Shown in pieces: positions 46,293 to 58,100 of a stretch of DNA of 64,000 nucleotides (the stretch's first letter is position 1; each line of letters starts with the position of its first letter). The stretch comes from Megamerina dolium (taxonomy: Eukaryota; Arthropoda; Insecta; Diptera; Megamerinidae): the NCBI GenBank assembly GCA_963854835.1, contig OY978527.1, positions 31,286,547 to 31,350,546 of the forward strand. Reading direction: 5' to 3'. The notes beneath the pieces are model-generated. The model did no database searches and was not told where the DNA came from. It saw only the letters and a list, made by a program, of their open reading frames with translations. The position numbers and the translations under genes are program-made.

Positions 46293-46984
46293 TTTGAATG
46301 GAAGGTTGAAGAAAATTAAATTTCAGTTCGGTTGGGTTTGATTTATTTAACGGTGGTGCTGGAGTAATTAAGTGTGGGTGCTATAATATGTGCTAGTTGA
46401 ATTATTGTGCTCTTGTATTACATATATGCATGCTGTAGTGGAAATTTTGTGCATTGCTATTGCTTAATTTTTTCTGCAGATATACCTATGTAAATTGTGC
46501 CAGTGATATACAATTTTTTATTGTATTATTGTACTTATTATAAAAAGAGTTCAAATTAGTTCAGTTTTACGGCCGATGTTATGCAGATGGGTGATTGTAA
46601 ATCACGTAACTTTTACGCTAAATCAAGCTCTGAATATTTTAATTGAAAACATTTTTTTATGTGAATTGCTGATACATATTCATATTAAGATAATCTACGG
46701 GATGATCTTATTCTCTCGTCTGCTTTCATACATTTTAATATTACACTGAAAACAACTCGTAACCATGACATCACTGTGACTGTATAACATCGGCTTAACA
46801 TCAAAAATTAATATCATGTACTCGCATTATGAAACGAAAAAGAGCAGATTCAAAGCATCTTCGAAAAAAAAAAAAAAAAAAAAAACAAAATATACATAAA
46901 ATAGAAAAAAGAAAAACATTTGTCCCAGTGCTGACACAACAGAATTTGTGATGTACCATTTATGAAAGTACTACTTTTAAAAAA
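46293..46984. other. 5' flank of the SLC6 gene
   Basis: Upstream of the transporter ATG at 46292; 5' UTR and promoter should lie here. A 20-odd-base A-run occurs at about 46864-46885. I see no reliable core promoter element. Confidence 0.4.
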
Positions 46985-47217
46985 TAAATAAATATGTGGC
47001 ACTTATAAGCCCCAAAGGGCTCTTTGGCGTGTTAAATTTTGGACAGTATTAGAAGGGGCCTATATATTTTAGCCGGTTTCAAACGGTAAAACCTTTGTAA
47101 CAACACTTTTTCTGTGCTTTATCACAGTGTTCTTTTAGAGGCTTTTCCATGGCAAATTGTTACTGCCGGAAGAATAGTCAAATAGCCAACACACTAACCA
47201 CTGAGCTACGGTATCCA
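46985..47217 (-). mobile_element. tRNA-derived SINE, internally deleted copy
   Basis: Begins aaatatgtggcacttataag, then ccccaaagggctctttgg, ggacagtattagaagggg, ttttccatggcaaattgtta and, after a deletion, the head remnant cacactaaccactgagctac. Minus-strand orientation, gggact-type tail. Confidence 0.75.
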
Positions 47218-47629
47218 GTAATAATTATAATTATATTGTTATTACAAATCTCATATAATTTTTATTAAAAAATTTAAAAAAAGAACTTAATTTACGAGGT
47301 ATTGATGGACGGCGCGATATTTTTCCCCCAGTAACGCTTAACAGTTTTAATCGTCAGCGATTCGTCTCATTTGACAACATTTTTCGACGAACCAACTGAG
47401 GTATTCATTTATTTTGTATGAAGTTTCCATTGTTTTACTTCTAATAATCTTCATCGCCATTTCTACGAATTTTTTTTTAAATCTCTGAAACAGATTGTTT
47501 GCGCCAACTGACATTAAGTGTGCAATTTGAAACAATTTGGAAGGTGTCCAAGAATACCCCTCCATTCCCTACAACTGCTTACTTGTTTAATTATGATAAA
47601 CTATGCTTTGACTAAGGCTGGAATCGTTT
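47218..47629. other. No recognised gene
   Basis: A minus-strand frame at 47347-47565 (72 codons) shows no domain I know. Confidence 0.35.
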
Positions 47630-47940
47630 AGCCGAACAATCTGATTAATCAATTATTCGATTAATCAAAACACGAATTATTCGATTATTCAGAATTTTGA
47701 TTAATCAAAATGTTCCTCATTTAGTTTTTCCTTGTGTCTGTAATTTTATTTCGAAATTCAAATTTGAAACGCATTATCATATTCGGGAAGGTTACCTGTC
47801 TTCTATGCATTGGAAAATATATTATAAATATTTTGAATATTTTATACGATTCATTCAATTTCAATTTTTGAATATTCAAAATCATAATCGAATAATCGAT
47901 TAATCAACAATTTTGATTAATCAAATTGTTCGTTTTGGCA
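47630..47940. mobile_element. Palindromic MITE built of gattaatca boxes, copy 1
   Basis: Left half: ccgaacaatctgattaatca then attcgattaatcaaaac; right half mirrors it with cgaataatcgattaatcaac and ttgattaatcaaattgttcg. The short boxes are repeated and self-complementary. A related copy is at 57287-57598. No coding capacity. Confidence 0.6.
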
Positions 47941-48980
47941 CAATGGAACAAATACATTCTGTTTATTTAGGTAATTAATGTTTTCGTGGCAGGTCTTTCA
48001 AAAATTACGTAAAATGTAAGAAAACACGAGTTCTGCTAATAAAATGATACAAATAGTTTGAAATATTTATTTCTTAGCTTTGGTCTAATAATACGGACAG
48101 GGACTGTATTATTTAGTTTCGCCTAATATTTCTTCCCCCAAATTATGCTTAAATGCAGTTGCATATGTACATAAGTAACAGATATCACATCACACGTATT
48201 ATTATATAAACTACAATCAGGACCTTTAAATCCGATTTTCAGAATATATTAGCCCAAAAGAGCCTCTGAATTGGAATGGTAAATCGATGTCCAAGAAGGA
48301 AACGGATATGTTCTTAAATAAATTAGTGTCAGATATTTAAAATAATTAAATATTGTCAGAATGCAAGTATTAGTATTCATTTACAGCGAATAAAACATAA
48401 TAAATTAAACTAATAACCACTAATTCCAAAGAAAATCTGATGGTTCATAAAAAAAAATGTGTTTTAATCAGTGCTTATTAAACGAAAAGTTTACAAATCA
48501 TATGCAGTAAATACCTCACGTTTTGCTACAACTCATATAACAATATTTTTGTATTATTTATAGGAAAACTATCAGTTTCGTTTGTGAATTGATCAAATGA
48601 TATGTGTGTCTTATATAACGAGCATAACATTAAACAATCGCATATCCACATTTCCTCCAACCACTTCAAAATTGTTGACATCCACTTGTGATACTACTGA
48701 TGCACGGGGTAGGTACTTTATTCAAATCATTATATTATACTTTCACTTTCATTACACTTGCACACATTTATGTACAATCATTTTAAAACTACATGTACAT
48801 ATATGAATACACAGATACTTATGTGATGATATGTACTAGCTGTATACTTATTTTATGTGTACACAATTTAAGTTGACAGAAATACATTCATTTTTATCTA
48901 TTTTGTTGATATATTTTACACACGTGTGTCCTTTAAAGGAAAATAAAGGTTATGTAAAATATATTTATATTTCTTATATG
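47941..48980. other. No recognised gene or repeat
   Basis: AT-rich. A frame at 48597-48806 ends near a possible donor (gtaggtac at 48708), but I see no partner exon and do not call a gene. Confidence 0.35.
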
Positions 48981-49001
48981 CACACACACACACACACACA
49001 C
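48981..49001. repeat. (CA)n microsatellite
   Basis: Ten uninterrupted ca dinucleotides plus a final c. A (ta)-rich sequence precedes it. Confidence 0.95.
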
Positions 49002-49689
49002 TATTCTATTTTTGTTCCTATAATTTTGCAACTGATAATCATATTTTTATTGGCTTTTTGGTAGACTCGAAATCTTGTAGTGTCCTTAGCTTAGCTTATG
49101 CGGAATGGAATAGCTGCAGTGATATGTAGGTGTGTAGTGAAATATATTGAAGGTAAAGTATTCCCTTTGACGCATAATATGTACTCGCATGAAAGGAGCA
49201 GAAATGACAAGACACAACAAAAGCAAATGTCATTCGCCTTATAAATGAAGCCCTGTAATGTACTACATACTAATAATCGATAATAAATCATAGAACAGTA
49301 AGGATAATGTGAGCAACGGAAGGATACTAAACTTCAGCCAATTCGATTTTGGGTTGTAACTGCTAATAAGTTTTAACAGTCGATGTCCAGGCTGTGGTTA
49401 GGCAAACAGAATATTCGCTAACATCTATGTTTTTACATTGTGACGATAAAAATACGAACTAAAATAAAGACTATTTTTATATTTCTCAACACATAATGAG
49501 AAGGGGCTTAAATATATTATTTTGTAAATTTTCAGGAGAGCAACACCACAAAATTTCGTTTATATTTACCTAGAATGGATGAAAATTAAATCCTTTAAAA
49601 TATACAATATATTAGGTATGATTTCATCCCGTTCAGCTCTCCAATAATATTTTAATTGGGATAATTATTTCCCAAAAAATAATTTATTA
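49002..49689. other. No recognised feature
   Basis: AT-rich; no convincing frame. Confidence 0.4.
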
Positions 49690-50420
49690 ACAAAGAAAGT
49701 GGAGAAACAGGACATTTTGGAATGCTTGCTAAATGGCGACGACGATTCCCCCGATTTCAGTTCATCAGGATCTAGCTACCATCAATCGGATGATGATCAT
49801 AATGATACGATGGAAAAAGTCATTGACCTCATCCCAATACGTTTGAGGAAGAGGGTGTAGTTCTTCTTGATTTTCGTTAGGGAGCTTCGGAGTTGAACGT
49901 TTTTCGAAAAATGTCTCCGAAGAGCTTATAAACAGAGATAAATCAAATAGATGCGCTCTTACGGATGAATACGAAATTCGATTATCCTTAGGAGTGTCTT
50001 TGATAATTTACTAGCCATTTCTGATTATTGGAGTAAATAACTGAAGGAGAACTGGAGGAGGAAACAGTAGGATGGTTAAAAGTTGATTGACCAAAAGACC
50101 GTCTTTAATGATGTTAATCAAAAGTTACCAAAGTGATGGAATAAAGTGTTTTCAAAATCTTAATGCTAGGTTAATGTCGTAAAATCACTCTCATTCAATT
50201 TATTGTGCCTACGATTCCTCGATTTCGTGGAAGGCCAGCTAAGCGAACACGTACATAGTTTTTAAATATTGATGATCACTTGACGATTGTAGTCTTTTCG
50301 TCATCGAAAGTTTTATTGCACTTCGCAAAAAAATCTCGGGCCAAATATGTGTGTTCTGGATGCAATAATGCTTTGCAATTTTCTACAAATAAATATCATT
50401 TCGAAATCAACAAATAAATA
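49690..50420 (+). pseudogene. piggyBac-type transposase relic
   Basis: The N-terminal part reads ILECLLNGDDDSPDFSSSGS with an acidic SDDDHND run, as in the acidic start of piggyBac-family transposases. After many stops, near 49985, ISDYW resembles the S-D-Y-W box before the catalytic domain. The end (50215-50415) reads PRFRGRPAKRT, then KYVCSGCNNALQF and YHFEINK, matching the C-terminal cysteine-rich C-x2-C ... C/Y-F-x-x-Y-H tail. The DDD core is deleted. No terminal repeats identified. Confidence 0.55.
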
Positions 50421-50651
50421 AGCAATCGAGTTATATGCATTTTCTTCAAACATATTGTTTTAATTTTTGCCATGAAAACTCATTATAGGGACATACTTGT
50501 ATAAGTATAACCCACATTAAAACATTATTGGGATTATATTGTATGTCCCAGGATAACGGAAAGAAAGACATTTTTCTAACATACACCAAACGTTTTCTTA
50601 TTAATTATACTTTTATATTTTGTAAAAATCTTGATGCGGTCATAAAAAAAA

Positions 50652-51010
50652 AAAAAATATGTAGCACTTATAAGCCCCAAAGGGCTCTTTGGCCAAGCTT
50701 CTCTTCCATTACTGTAGTGCGTGTTAAATTTTGGACAGTATTAGAAGGGACCTACTTATTTTAGCTGGTTCCGAACCGCAGAACCCTTGTCACATCACTT
50801 TTTCTGAGCTTTATACCAGAGTTCTTCTAAAAGCTTTTCCATGGCAAATTGTTACTGTCGGAAGAATTGCCAATTGCTTGCCGACAGGTGCGTACCGTTC
50901 GAAAGAAAAATCTTTTCGATATTAAATTTGTTATGCTTCAGCCAGGGATTGAACCCACGACATACAGATCAGGAGGCCATCGGACTAACCACTGACCTAT
51001 GGCACCCACC
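50652..51010 (-). mobile_element. tRNA-derived SINE, full-length reference copy
   Basis: About 355 bp. On the minus strand it starts ggtgggtgccataggtcag with A-box-like gtcagtggttagtcc, then B-box gggttcaatccctgg, body (cgaacggtacgcacc, cggcaagcaattggcaattc, ccatggaaaagctttt, aaagtgatgtgacaa, gaaccagctaaaataag, gtccaaaatttaacac, gccaaagagccctttgg) and tail gggcttataagtgctacata plus an A/T-run. It is the most complete copy in the window. Confidence 0.88.
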
Positions 51011-51234
51011 ATATTAGTAGTATTTCTGATAATTAATTCATCTTCATGAAATTATTGTGGTATTTTTTTCTTTTTTAAGTACAAATCCCTTGTTTCTATC
51101 AGAATTTTCAAATACGCTGCAATCACTTATTTGAAAAGCGGAAATTTGGATGTACAACTTACTCTGGCTGTCGTATGTATGTAGTTGACATAAACGGCTG
51201 ATTTTTGCTTTGTTGGAAAGCTGTGACATTTGTC

Positions 51235-51475
51235 AACCATATTTAGTTTATATTGTATTGAGTTTTAAACAACATCATTAGTTTTTATTGCATCGAAAAT
51301 GTCAAAATTTCTGTTAAATAAAGAGCATTTGCGGGAAGCATGTATTACGTGGTGTATTATGAGCTGCACCAACCAAACGAAACCATCACAGGTGATCGCT
51401 ACCGACATCAATTGATGCGTTTAACGTGTCGTGATCATCTCTAATTGTTCATGATATTACACCACCCTATATAAC
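51235..51475 (+). pseudogene. mariner transposase, N- and mid-part fused by deletion
   Basis: From ATG at 51299 it reads MSKFLLNKEHLREACI (N-terminal mariner-type start). Immediately after, in the other frame, comes VVYYELHQPNETITGDRYRH followed by QLMRL, which in intact mariner transposases lies over 150 residues further on (YYELL-x-x-N-x-TI). The end is truncated. A different mariner from those at 35607 and 43188. Confidence 0.6.
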
Positions 51476-52079
51476 TGTTATTTAGGCTTTAAGAACAGAT
51501 TCAAACTAGATTTGTAATAGATTATTGTAATAGTCTCTAAATAAATACATATCGATGGTCAAACATTTAACTCTTAACTAACCATTTCCAAAACAAACAA
51601 AAAATTTTTTTCTACAATCTATGCCAAAATAAATTTGCAAATTCTTGATGTATATTGTTAGTAATGAGTTGTCAATGTTTGGCCAACGATACGTATATCA
51701 ATTACTTTGACACTCCAGGTGATTGCTTGTCCTTAGTATTCAAAATTAATCAAAAATTGGTTGAATACAAATTTATGCTTCTGTATGTATATTTTCACAC
51801 TTTGCGCACGAAAATATAAAGCTTACTTATCAAGCTGAGCCTGTACATAAAATTGCATTTGCTAATGAATAGACGAGTGAAATGAAACTTCTAACTCTCA
51901 TACAAACGTATATTCACGACTGTATATTGCGCACGAATATGTAAATGAAGCTCTGCACACGCTCATTTCTATCACAAATGTATTATATTTTCTCGAAAAA
52001 ATTTACTATAAATATTGTAGATAATTTAATATTTTTTTAAATATTGTAGATATATAAAATAATTAAAAAATGGGTGGTT
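51476..52079. other. No recognised feature
   Basis: AT-rich sequence with no frame or terminal repeat that I trust. Confidence 0.4.
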
Positions 52080-52470
52080 GGTGTCAATCGGTTTTTCTTA
52101 GGACTTCTCCAAGATTTGACGTAGTGAAAATCTGTCCAATTATGGATCGATCATGTCTAAAATCACATTGATAAGGTCCAATCAAGTTGATGAGCATAGG
52201 ATTCAACCTTTCACACAGTATACACGATTAGACCTTGTATGCGATGTTCAGTAAGTTTATACCACGGTAGTTCCCGCAAATTTTGTTGTCCTCTGTCTTA
52301 TGTATGGGACAGAAAACACTGTGTCTCCAGTTTTAAACTGCTCGGCAGGCAAGCCATCAGCACCTGCAGCATTGTTGTTGTTCAGCCTTAATATGCAGTT
52401 TTCTACTTCATTCATGGCCTGGTGGTTATTGGGGTGTTTGGTCAATCTTCTACACTGGCCACTCAATAAC
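52080..52470 (-). pseudogene. RTE-type reverse transcriptase relic, N-terminal RT part
   Basis: The minus strand reads EVENCILRLNNNNAAGADGL followed by PAEQFK, then (other frame) a remnant of the N-Y-R-G block, and NLIGPYQCDFRHDRSIIGQI near 52150, which corresponds to the GxYQxGFRxGRST motif of RTE LINEs. It covers a region upstream of that in the 18705 and 31712 copies, so it may be the same family. Confidence 0.65.
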
Positions 52471-53295
52471 TTGTAGAAAAGTTTCTTCCATACACTACAT
52501 ACGAAGTGATATTATACTTTGTATGCACTTAGTAACCCTTCAATTTACGAGGTCGCTTATTTGAGCGAAATTATCACATAAACGACAAAAGCTGATCATA
52601 AACTACTTATGAATTTCCTTATTACAAATAAGTAATAAATGTACCTGCATCTAGAATATCATTTATTTCACCATTTTTATACATTACGTTACGAACTGAA
52701 GTATCAGCTAAAAAACAAAACATTCAACACATTTTGGTTGGTTTACTGTATTCAAATCAATTTTTTTTTTATTTTCTTATTATTACAGCAAATGATTACA
52801 AATTGTTAACAATTATTACTAGTTTTTACTGGAAAATTGTGCACGTACTCGAAAAATTTGCAAAAAGAGCGTAACAAATATGAGAAAAAAGTAGCTGCAC
52901 ATATCTGCTAGTATAATTTCTACTAGTAATAATTTGCAATATATGAAAAAAAAAAAACAAGTGTCAATCGGTTATCAGTACACTTGTTGATTTTTACTGG
53001 TTTTCTGTTCACATAATTTTTTACAAATTTGTTATTTGTAAGAATATTTTTCGCAAATTTGATTTTACGCTATCGTTGCAAATTTATATTGGGAACGTAT
53101 ATTAGCAAATGTAATATCTCCACCAGAATCACAAGTAATATTGTTTATCACTAATTAAATAAACTAATTAAAAAATGAAGACGATTCCTTATTTGCATTT
53201 TAAAAACTTGCGTGTATATTGTTTTCTTATTTACTTCTTCCTCTCCTTCCGTATGTGTAACTTGTTGTTTTGTTTGCTCATGGCCAGTTGTTCAG
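52471..53295. other. No recognised feature
   Basis: AT-rich; repeated short words (gcaaatttgtt, attattactag) but no clear element. Confidence 0.35.
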
Positions 53296-53525
53296 TGCGA
53301 GTTTAACTCTATTTGTCATTTAAACTCCATTTGCAGTTTTTCAGTCAAGTTTCAACGTAGTTTAAACTAAGTATAAACGCCCAATCTACCTGGGTTAAAC
53401 TAAGATTAACCTATCAGTTGTTCAGCAGTCTGTTCTTATGTTCCAGTGTTCTTGCTGCGGCTTAAAATAAATTGCAATTTTAACTCCCTTTACGTAAACT
53501 TAGTTTAAAGTTGTACTGAAAAAGT
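53296..53525 (+). mobile_element. MITE of the gtttaaac family, copy 3
   Basis: Starts ttcagtgcgagtttaactct and ends ttaaagttgtactgaaaaag, imperfect inverted repeats. Internal boxes cagtttttcagtcaagtttc, taaacgcccaatctac and gttaaactaagattaac follow the copy at 34868. Confidence 0.7.
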
Positions 53526-53747
53526 TATTCTCCTTCATACACTTTTATTGCTCTACCTTTATTATTATACCAGTCTTTACAGTGAGTGAGTTTGAGTCTG
53601 TGCCAAATCTGTATGAATGGCAAAACTAGAAGGAATTAACAACAACAAAATAAGTACTGAACGTACTCTTAACTTTAGCATTTCCTCAACACCGTGAATG
53701 TACTACCGAAGATGATACCGAAGAAGTATTTATGTGCGTAGCAGCAA

Positions 53748-56260
53748 TTAAAAGCCTTTAACATATGATTTTTTTTTGGAGAATGTACGGTTCTTCTTTT
53801 TCGTTGCCACGGATATTGAATCTGTTTTTGTTATATGTACATTATTTAAAGTGTCCTCCATTTGCATTGTTATCTCATCAGCATCTTTCATCGTTTGCGA
53901 TTGTGGAAATTCGGAATGCGATTCTATCAGAGAATCCATAGTGAGTAAACTCTCCATTGGCACAGATGTCATAGGTGGTTGACTGGTATCATTTTGGGTT
54001 AACCAATTATTCACCAAAATACTGGTGTCTGATTTAATCTGTAGATGGGACAGTATCATATTATCTTCCTTCTCATAATCAACATCCCATATTGCTAGTA
54101 GATCCTTAACAAGAGCATCTTTATACGAATGCAGAGTTTGGGCGGATTTTTGCCAGCGGCCCACATTACGCTTCTTTGATGCGATTAACTTTTTTTCGTC
54201 ACATTCGAATTTGTCTACATTTTCAAGCGATGCATTAAATGTGCTACAGCGTAAAACTTTGCTCAATGCTAAAATTATATATGTAAAAAATTTAAATTAA
54301 GAGATGTACATATTAAAATATAATTACTGAAATATTTTACCAGCCATGTCCACAACATCAGAATAGCAAAGGTCTGGCTCCTTTAGTTGGGAAATTTTGC
54401 TTTCATATTCAGACATCATTTCATCGCTGATGCTATTAGTGCGTGGCTCAGCTGATTTTATGTCGCTCTCTGATAACTTGTATGCATAAACATCGCCATT
54501 GGAATTGGCTGTCAAGAGCCATGGTACAATTTCTGAATCAGCTGATGTTTTGAACTTTTCGTAAAACGTCAGCCCCGTCGTGCAACAACGTATACGATCC
54601 TTTAAACCAGAATCAGGTTGTAAACATTTTCCTTTCAGACGTGCACTCTCATAGGCCTCACCAAGTGTAGGGGGCTGATATGGCATAGTATATGACTTAT
54701 AAACTAGTTTTTGAGAGGACAATGACACGTTTTTCATCGATTGACGCGTTCTCGCAAGTTCACAAATGCGCAAATCTCCCGCTTTGGCACTTGCTAAAGC
54801 GATTAATTCCTTACTACCACTGCGATAGGTATCTATAAAAGAGGGGGGATACTCCAATTGGTGAATCCACCGACATATGGCATTATCGGCTTCAAAGCTT
54901 TTGGGCAAATGTCGAACGTCGAGACAGTGCAATTTGTGTGCAGTACCAATGTAAATATGATTTAAAAAGTCGCTTGCGGCTACACTAGAAATAAATTCAC
55001 ATTTGAATTCATTTGATGAAAGCTGGCATTTGGTTTTCATCCACTCCTCCGATTTTGTCCGTGTATCTATTAAACGCAACGAATTCTTATTTGCATAAAT
55101 ATATGTATGCTCACGCCATGCCCTTATGGTATTCCAACTAATTTTGTCATCGTTATCATATAAATTGTACGACGAGTAGAGTGCAGGCGTACTTCCACGT
55201 AAATCATACAAACGAACTTTCTGCTTCATTGTGCCTATAGCAAATTGATGTGCATGCACCGGTGATTGTGTGAAACTTATAAAAGGAGTAATATTACTTT
55301 TAAAATCCGTAAGTACTTTAATGCGCTCGCTCGGATGCACTGAAAGAAGTACAACAGCATTGCGTTGTCGTACAGCAAACATATTTGTATGCTTTTCACT
55401 CAGACTAGTTAACGGCTGTACTTCAAATATTTCACTTTGAGAATCAATCGAATGAGAGCACATACAACTTGTTGACATAGCATTTACTCCGAATTCTGCT
55501 GGAAGGCTAGAAACGTCTGTAAATAATATAAATGATATTGAAACGTGTATTTTGCGTAACAATTCTATACTTACTGATATTCGTTAAGCCTTTACCATTC
55601 ACATGTATTAAAGTATCTCCATCGGCCAGCGCACGAATGTTACCCCCCGTGTAGTAATAGTCGTAGCTGCCATTAAAATATGCATCCGAATTTTTTTCTA
55701 TTCTCTCTACAAAATCATAAAAGGATGTGTGGTACACATTTTCCCTCTCCAAACTTCGGTAGTTGCGATTGCCTACAAATAACGCAATTAAACCATTTTA
55801 TATATGTTATTATAATTACTCACGTTTTCTTGCCATAAGATATCGAGTGCGTGCATTCAGTAATCTTCTGTTGTAGGTTGCACGAGTCAGTGTACGCACG
55901 TAACACGGATCAATATCTTCACAATGCTTCTGTGCTATGTTTATTGGACAAGGTACAGAAAATCGATAGCTCGGAAATTCTTGTAGTTCTTCATAACCTT
56001 CGACGGAACATTGACCCACATTAAGAGCGGCGAACAAATGATGCCGCATACGCATTTCAGCTTCTTGCGTAGTATGCATAAGCAAACGTTCCAGTTCAGA
56101 CTTTTCAAGAGTATTTTTGCGACTTGATGATAATGATGCTGAAGACTATAAATCAATTAGTAAAATAATCTTAGTTTTATGCTTCAGACTGAAGGCTTAC
56201 CATCCCATTAGAAACAGTTTTTTGCGATTTCTTACAAGCGGCTACAGGTCGAGTAGGCAT
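53748..56260 (-). CDS. TAF1C: TAF1C-like RNA polymerase I transcription factor subunit (five exons)
   Basis: Exons: 56260-56201, 56145-55824, 55772-55575, 55516-54341, 54268-53748; introns are 50-75 nt, phases agree, 758 aa. Start MPTRPVAACKKSQK. The middle exon has beta-propeller-like repeats: an AIGTMKQKVRLYDLRG strand set, SWNTIRAWREHTYIYANKNS with LRLIDTR following, IYIGTAHKLHCLDVR, then ALASAKAGDLRICEL and LLTANSNGDVYAYKL. The last exon is low-complexity and acidic and ends in a basic KKKNRTFSKKKSYVKGF tail. Length, propeller in the middle, the W-R-x3-H-x-Y block before L-D-T/R, and the Lys-rich end closing in Gly-Phe fit TAF1C (TAFI110), a subunit of the SL1/TIF-IB complex that places TBP at rDNA promoters in the nucleolus. 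The gene model is strong; the family name is inferred from remembered features and is less sure. Confidence 0.72.
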
Positions 56261-57139
56261 TTTAAAAAGATTATTATACTTAATAATTCAGACCTATTCC
56301 TCAAGTGTTTGGCTGATTAATGTTGCCAGGATTATAAGACTAATTTTTCGTTTGCTCCAACGAAAAACTTACTATTTCCAACACAAAACGAAAAATAAAC
56401 TATAAAATAACATGTGCAATGTTATTTACGTTAGATGTTTTGTTTACTTCTTCCCCTTCATTCGTCAGTATACAGGGTGCTATAATTATAATGGTAGAGA
56501 TATATGAAGCTCTATTCCACAACAGTAGAAAAGAAAACCACGAGCACACTAGTTTGACACTATACTGCATGTAATGCAATGTATACTCTGCATAAGAAGA
56601 CAGCTTCTGACATTATATGGCACAGCCAAGAGGAATCTTTTATCATTGCTCTACTTCCGTCAACACGGATAGCTCAGTTCATATGATATATAAGTAGGAA
56701 AGAAATAGCTCGGTTCAGTATAAGATAGAAATATGATAGAGAGAAAAGAGAATGACTCAAATGCTCCGTTGAAAATCTAATTTCAGCGTTTTGTTTAAAA
56801 ATAATAAAAAAATGAATTTTTCTGGTGTAATCGAAGTAGTAATAGTTAAGATCCTAAAGTTTAAGATTCGAGAGTATGAAACGAATGAAAAAATATAATA
56901 TGCAATAATAATAGCATGTTTACTTTTATTTTCCCTTTAAATCCAATTGCAAGCACGCGCGAAAATAAAATATAAAATAGATATGTAAACAGCAAATGGT
57001 CAAAGCCCATAAAAGTTGAAAATAACCCAACACTACTTCGCTTTGTGTTGCTTTGCTTCGAGTACTCTTTAAGTGAACATCCTCATACAAATGCATACAT
57101 TGAACTTATATGTCAAAGCAAAGTACTGAAGCAAAGCGA
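56261..57139. other. Upstream flank of the TAF1C-like gene
   Basis: Promoter and 5' UTR of the minus-strand gene should lie close to 56260. From 57030 to 57145 there are imperfectly inverted words (cgctttgtgttgctttgc, then gcaaagtactgaagcaaagc), perhaps a decayed MITE leading into the palindrome at 57140. Confidence 0.4.
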
Positions 57140-57173
57140 AACAGGCACTTATGTGGCCATAAGTGCCTGTTTA
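57140..57173. repeat. Perfect 15-bp inverted repeat with 4-nt loop
   Basis: aaacaggcacttatg, loop tggc, cataagtgcctgttt. No mismatch in the 15-bp arms. It could fold into a hairpin as DNA or RNA; there is no sign that it is a terminator of any gene here. Confidence 0.9.
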
Positions 57174-57286
57174 CATTAGATTTCCCATGAACGGTATATC
57201 CATGAACGCTGTGTTCCCATTAGTGCAATTGCGCCGGTTTTATTTCAACTAAAATGCTACAGTGGAATTGGAATTTTGGAATAAAG

Positions 57287-57598
57287 TAGGGCTGTCCAAT
57301 TAATCGTTTGTTCAGAAATATTGATCAAAGTATTCTATTAATGAAATATGAAATTAATCAAATTTTCATGATTTTGATTATTCAAAATAGAAATTATTCT
57401 ACAAAAATTTTCTAAATATTGATATTTCAAATATTTCATAAATAAAGAAATAATAAACATGAGCATGATTCCGATTAATCAAAATTCTGATTAATCGAAT
57501 TCAATTCAATTTTGATAAATCATAATTTTGATCAAGCGAGTTGATTTGTCGAATAATTTAATTAATCAGACTTTTTGAACAAACAATTAATCGCACAA
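57287..57598. mobile_element. Palindromic MITE with tagggctgtcc ends, copy 2 of the gattaatca family
   Basis: Left end gggctgtccaattaatcg and tttgttcagaaa; right end tttttgaacaaacaattaat then cgcacaaccc: inverted repeats of about 30 bp with few mismatches, bounded by TA on both sides. The interior is made of gattaatca-type boxes, as at 47630-47940. Confidence 0.7.
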
Positions 57599-57599
57599 C

Positions 57600-57831
57600 C
57601 CTAATATAGAACGCTTCTTATTGATATTATCGCTTCAATGTTTAAAAATTTGTGAGCATAGTTGTCATAATCGGAACACTTTGGACATAGAACATAGGTC
57701 GTTGCGCCGATTTTTAATTTTGGATTGGATTTTCGGCGCAAAACTTCCATCACTTTCTTACTGCCTACTTTTCTACCAATGTGAACAGGCACTAATGAAT
57801 CAATAAAGCAACCATTATGCAGAGCATACAC
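57600..57831 (-). pseudogene. Orphan coding-like fragment between two MITEs
   Basis: The frame reads YALHNGCFIDSLVPVHIGRK, VGSKKVMEVLRRKSN, then GATTYVLCPKCSDYDNYAHK. Composition is protein-like (Cys-x2-Cys pair, basic and hydrophobic residues alternating) and unlike the AT-rich surroundings. It is cut by the MITE ending at 57598 on one side and by the element starting at about 57822 on the other, so it is incomplete. I do not recognise the family. It could be an exon or a transposon-protein fragment. Confidence 0.35.
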
Positions 57832-58100
57832 GGTCCAACTGTTGATTCAACACGTTCATATTGGATAAACGGTTGTATCATGTATGGTATGGTTGTACAA
57901 CCAACTTTGATGTTGGTCAAACCGTTGTATGAAAATTAAAACGTTTTAATTGTTGGTGGGCGGAGTTAGCGTTTGTACAATGGATTGAAAGGTGTATACG
58001 CAGATTGTACAACAAGATTTGTACACCCAGACTATACATGATACAACCGTTTATCCGTCATGCCCATGTTGAACCAACGGTTGGTGCGTGTTTACCTCGG
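57822..58100. mobile_element. MITE with gttggttcaacatg ends, short copy
   Basis: Left terminus catacacggtccaactgttg, attcaacacg, ggataaacggttgtatcatg; right terminus mirrors it (catgatacaaccgtttatcc, cccatgttgaaccaacgg, gcgtgtttacc). Interior has gttgtacaac boxes and ggtgggcggagtt. The same interior and ends occur in the longer element at 61505-62845. Confidence 0.75.

Noticed and set aside
48597..48806. Possible exon ending at a gtaggt donor
   Set aside because: A stop codon lies directly upstream and no partner exon follows; not enough evidence.
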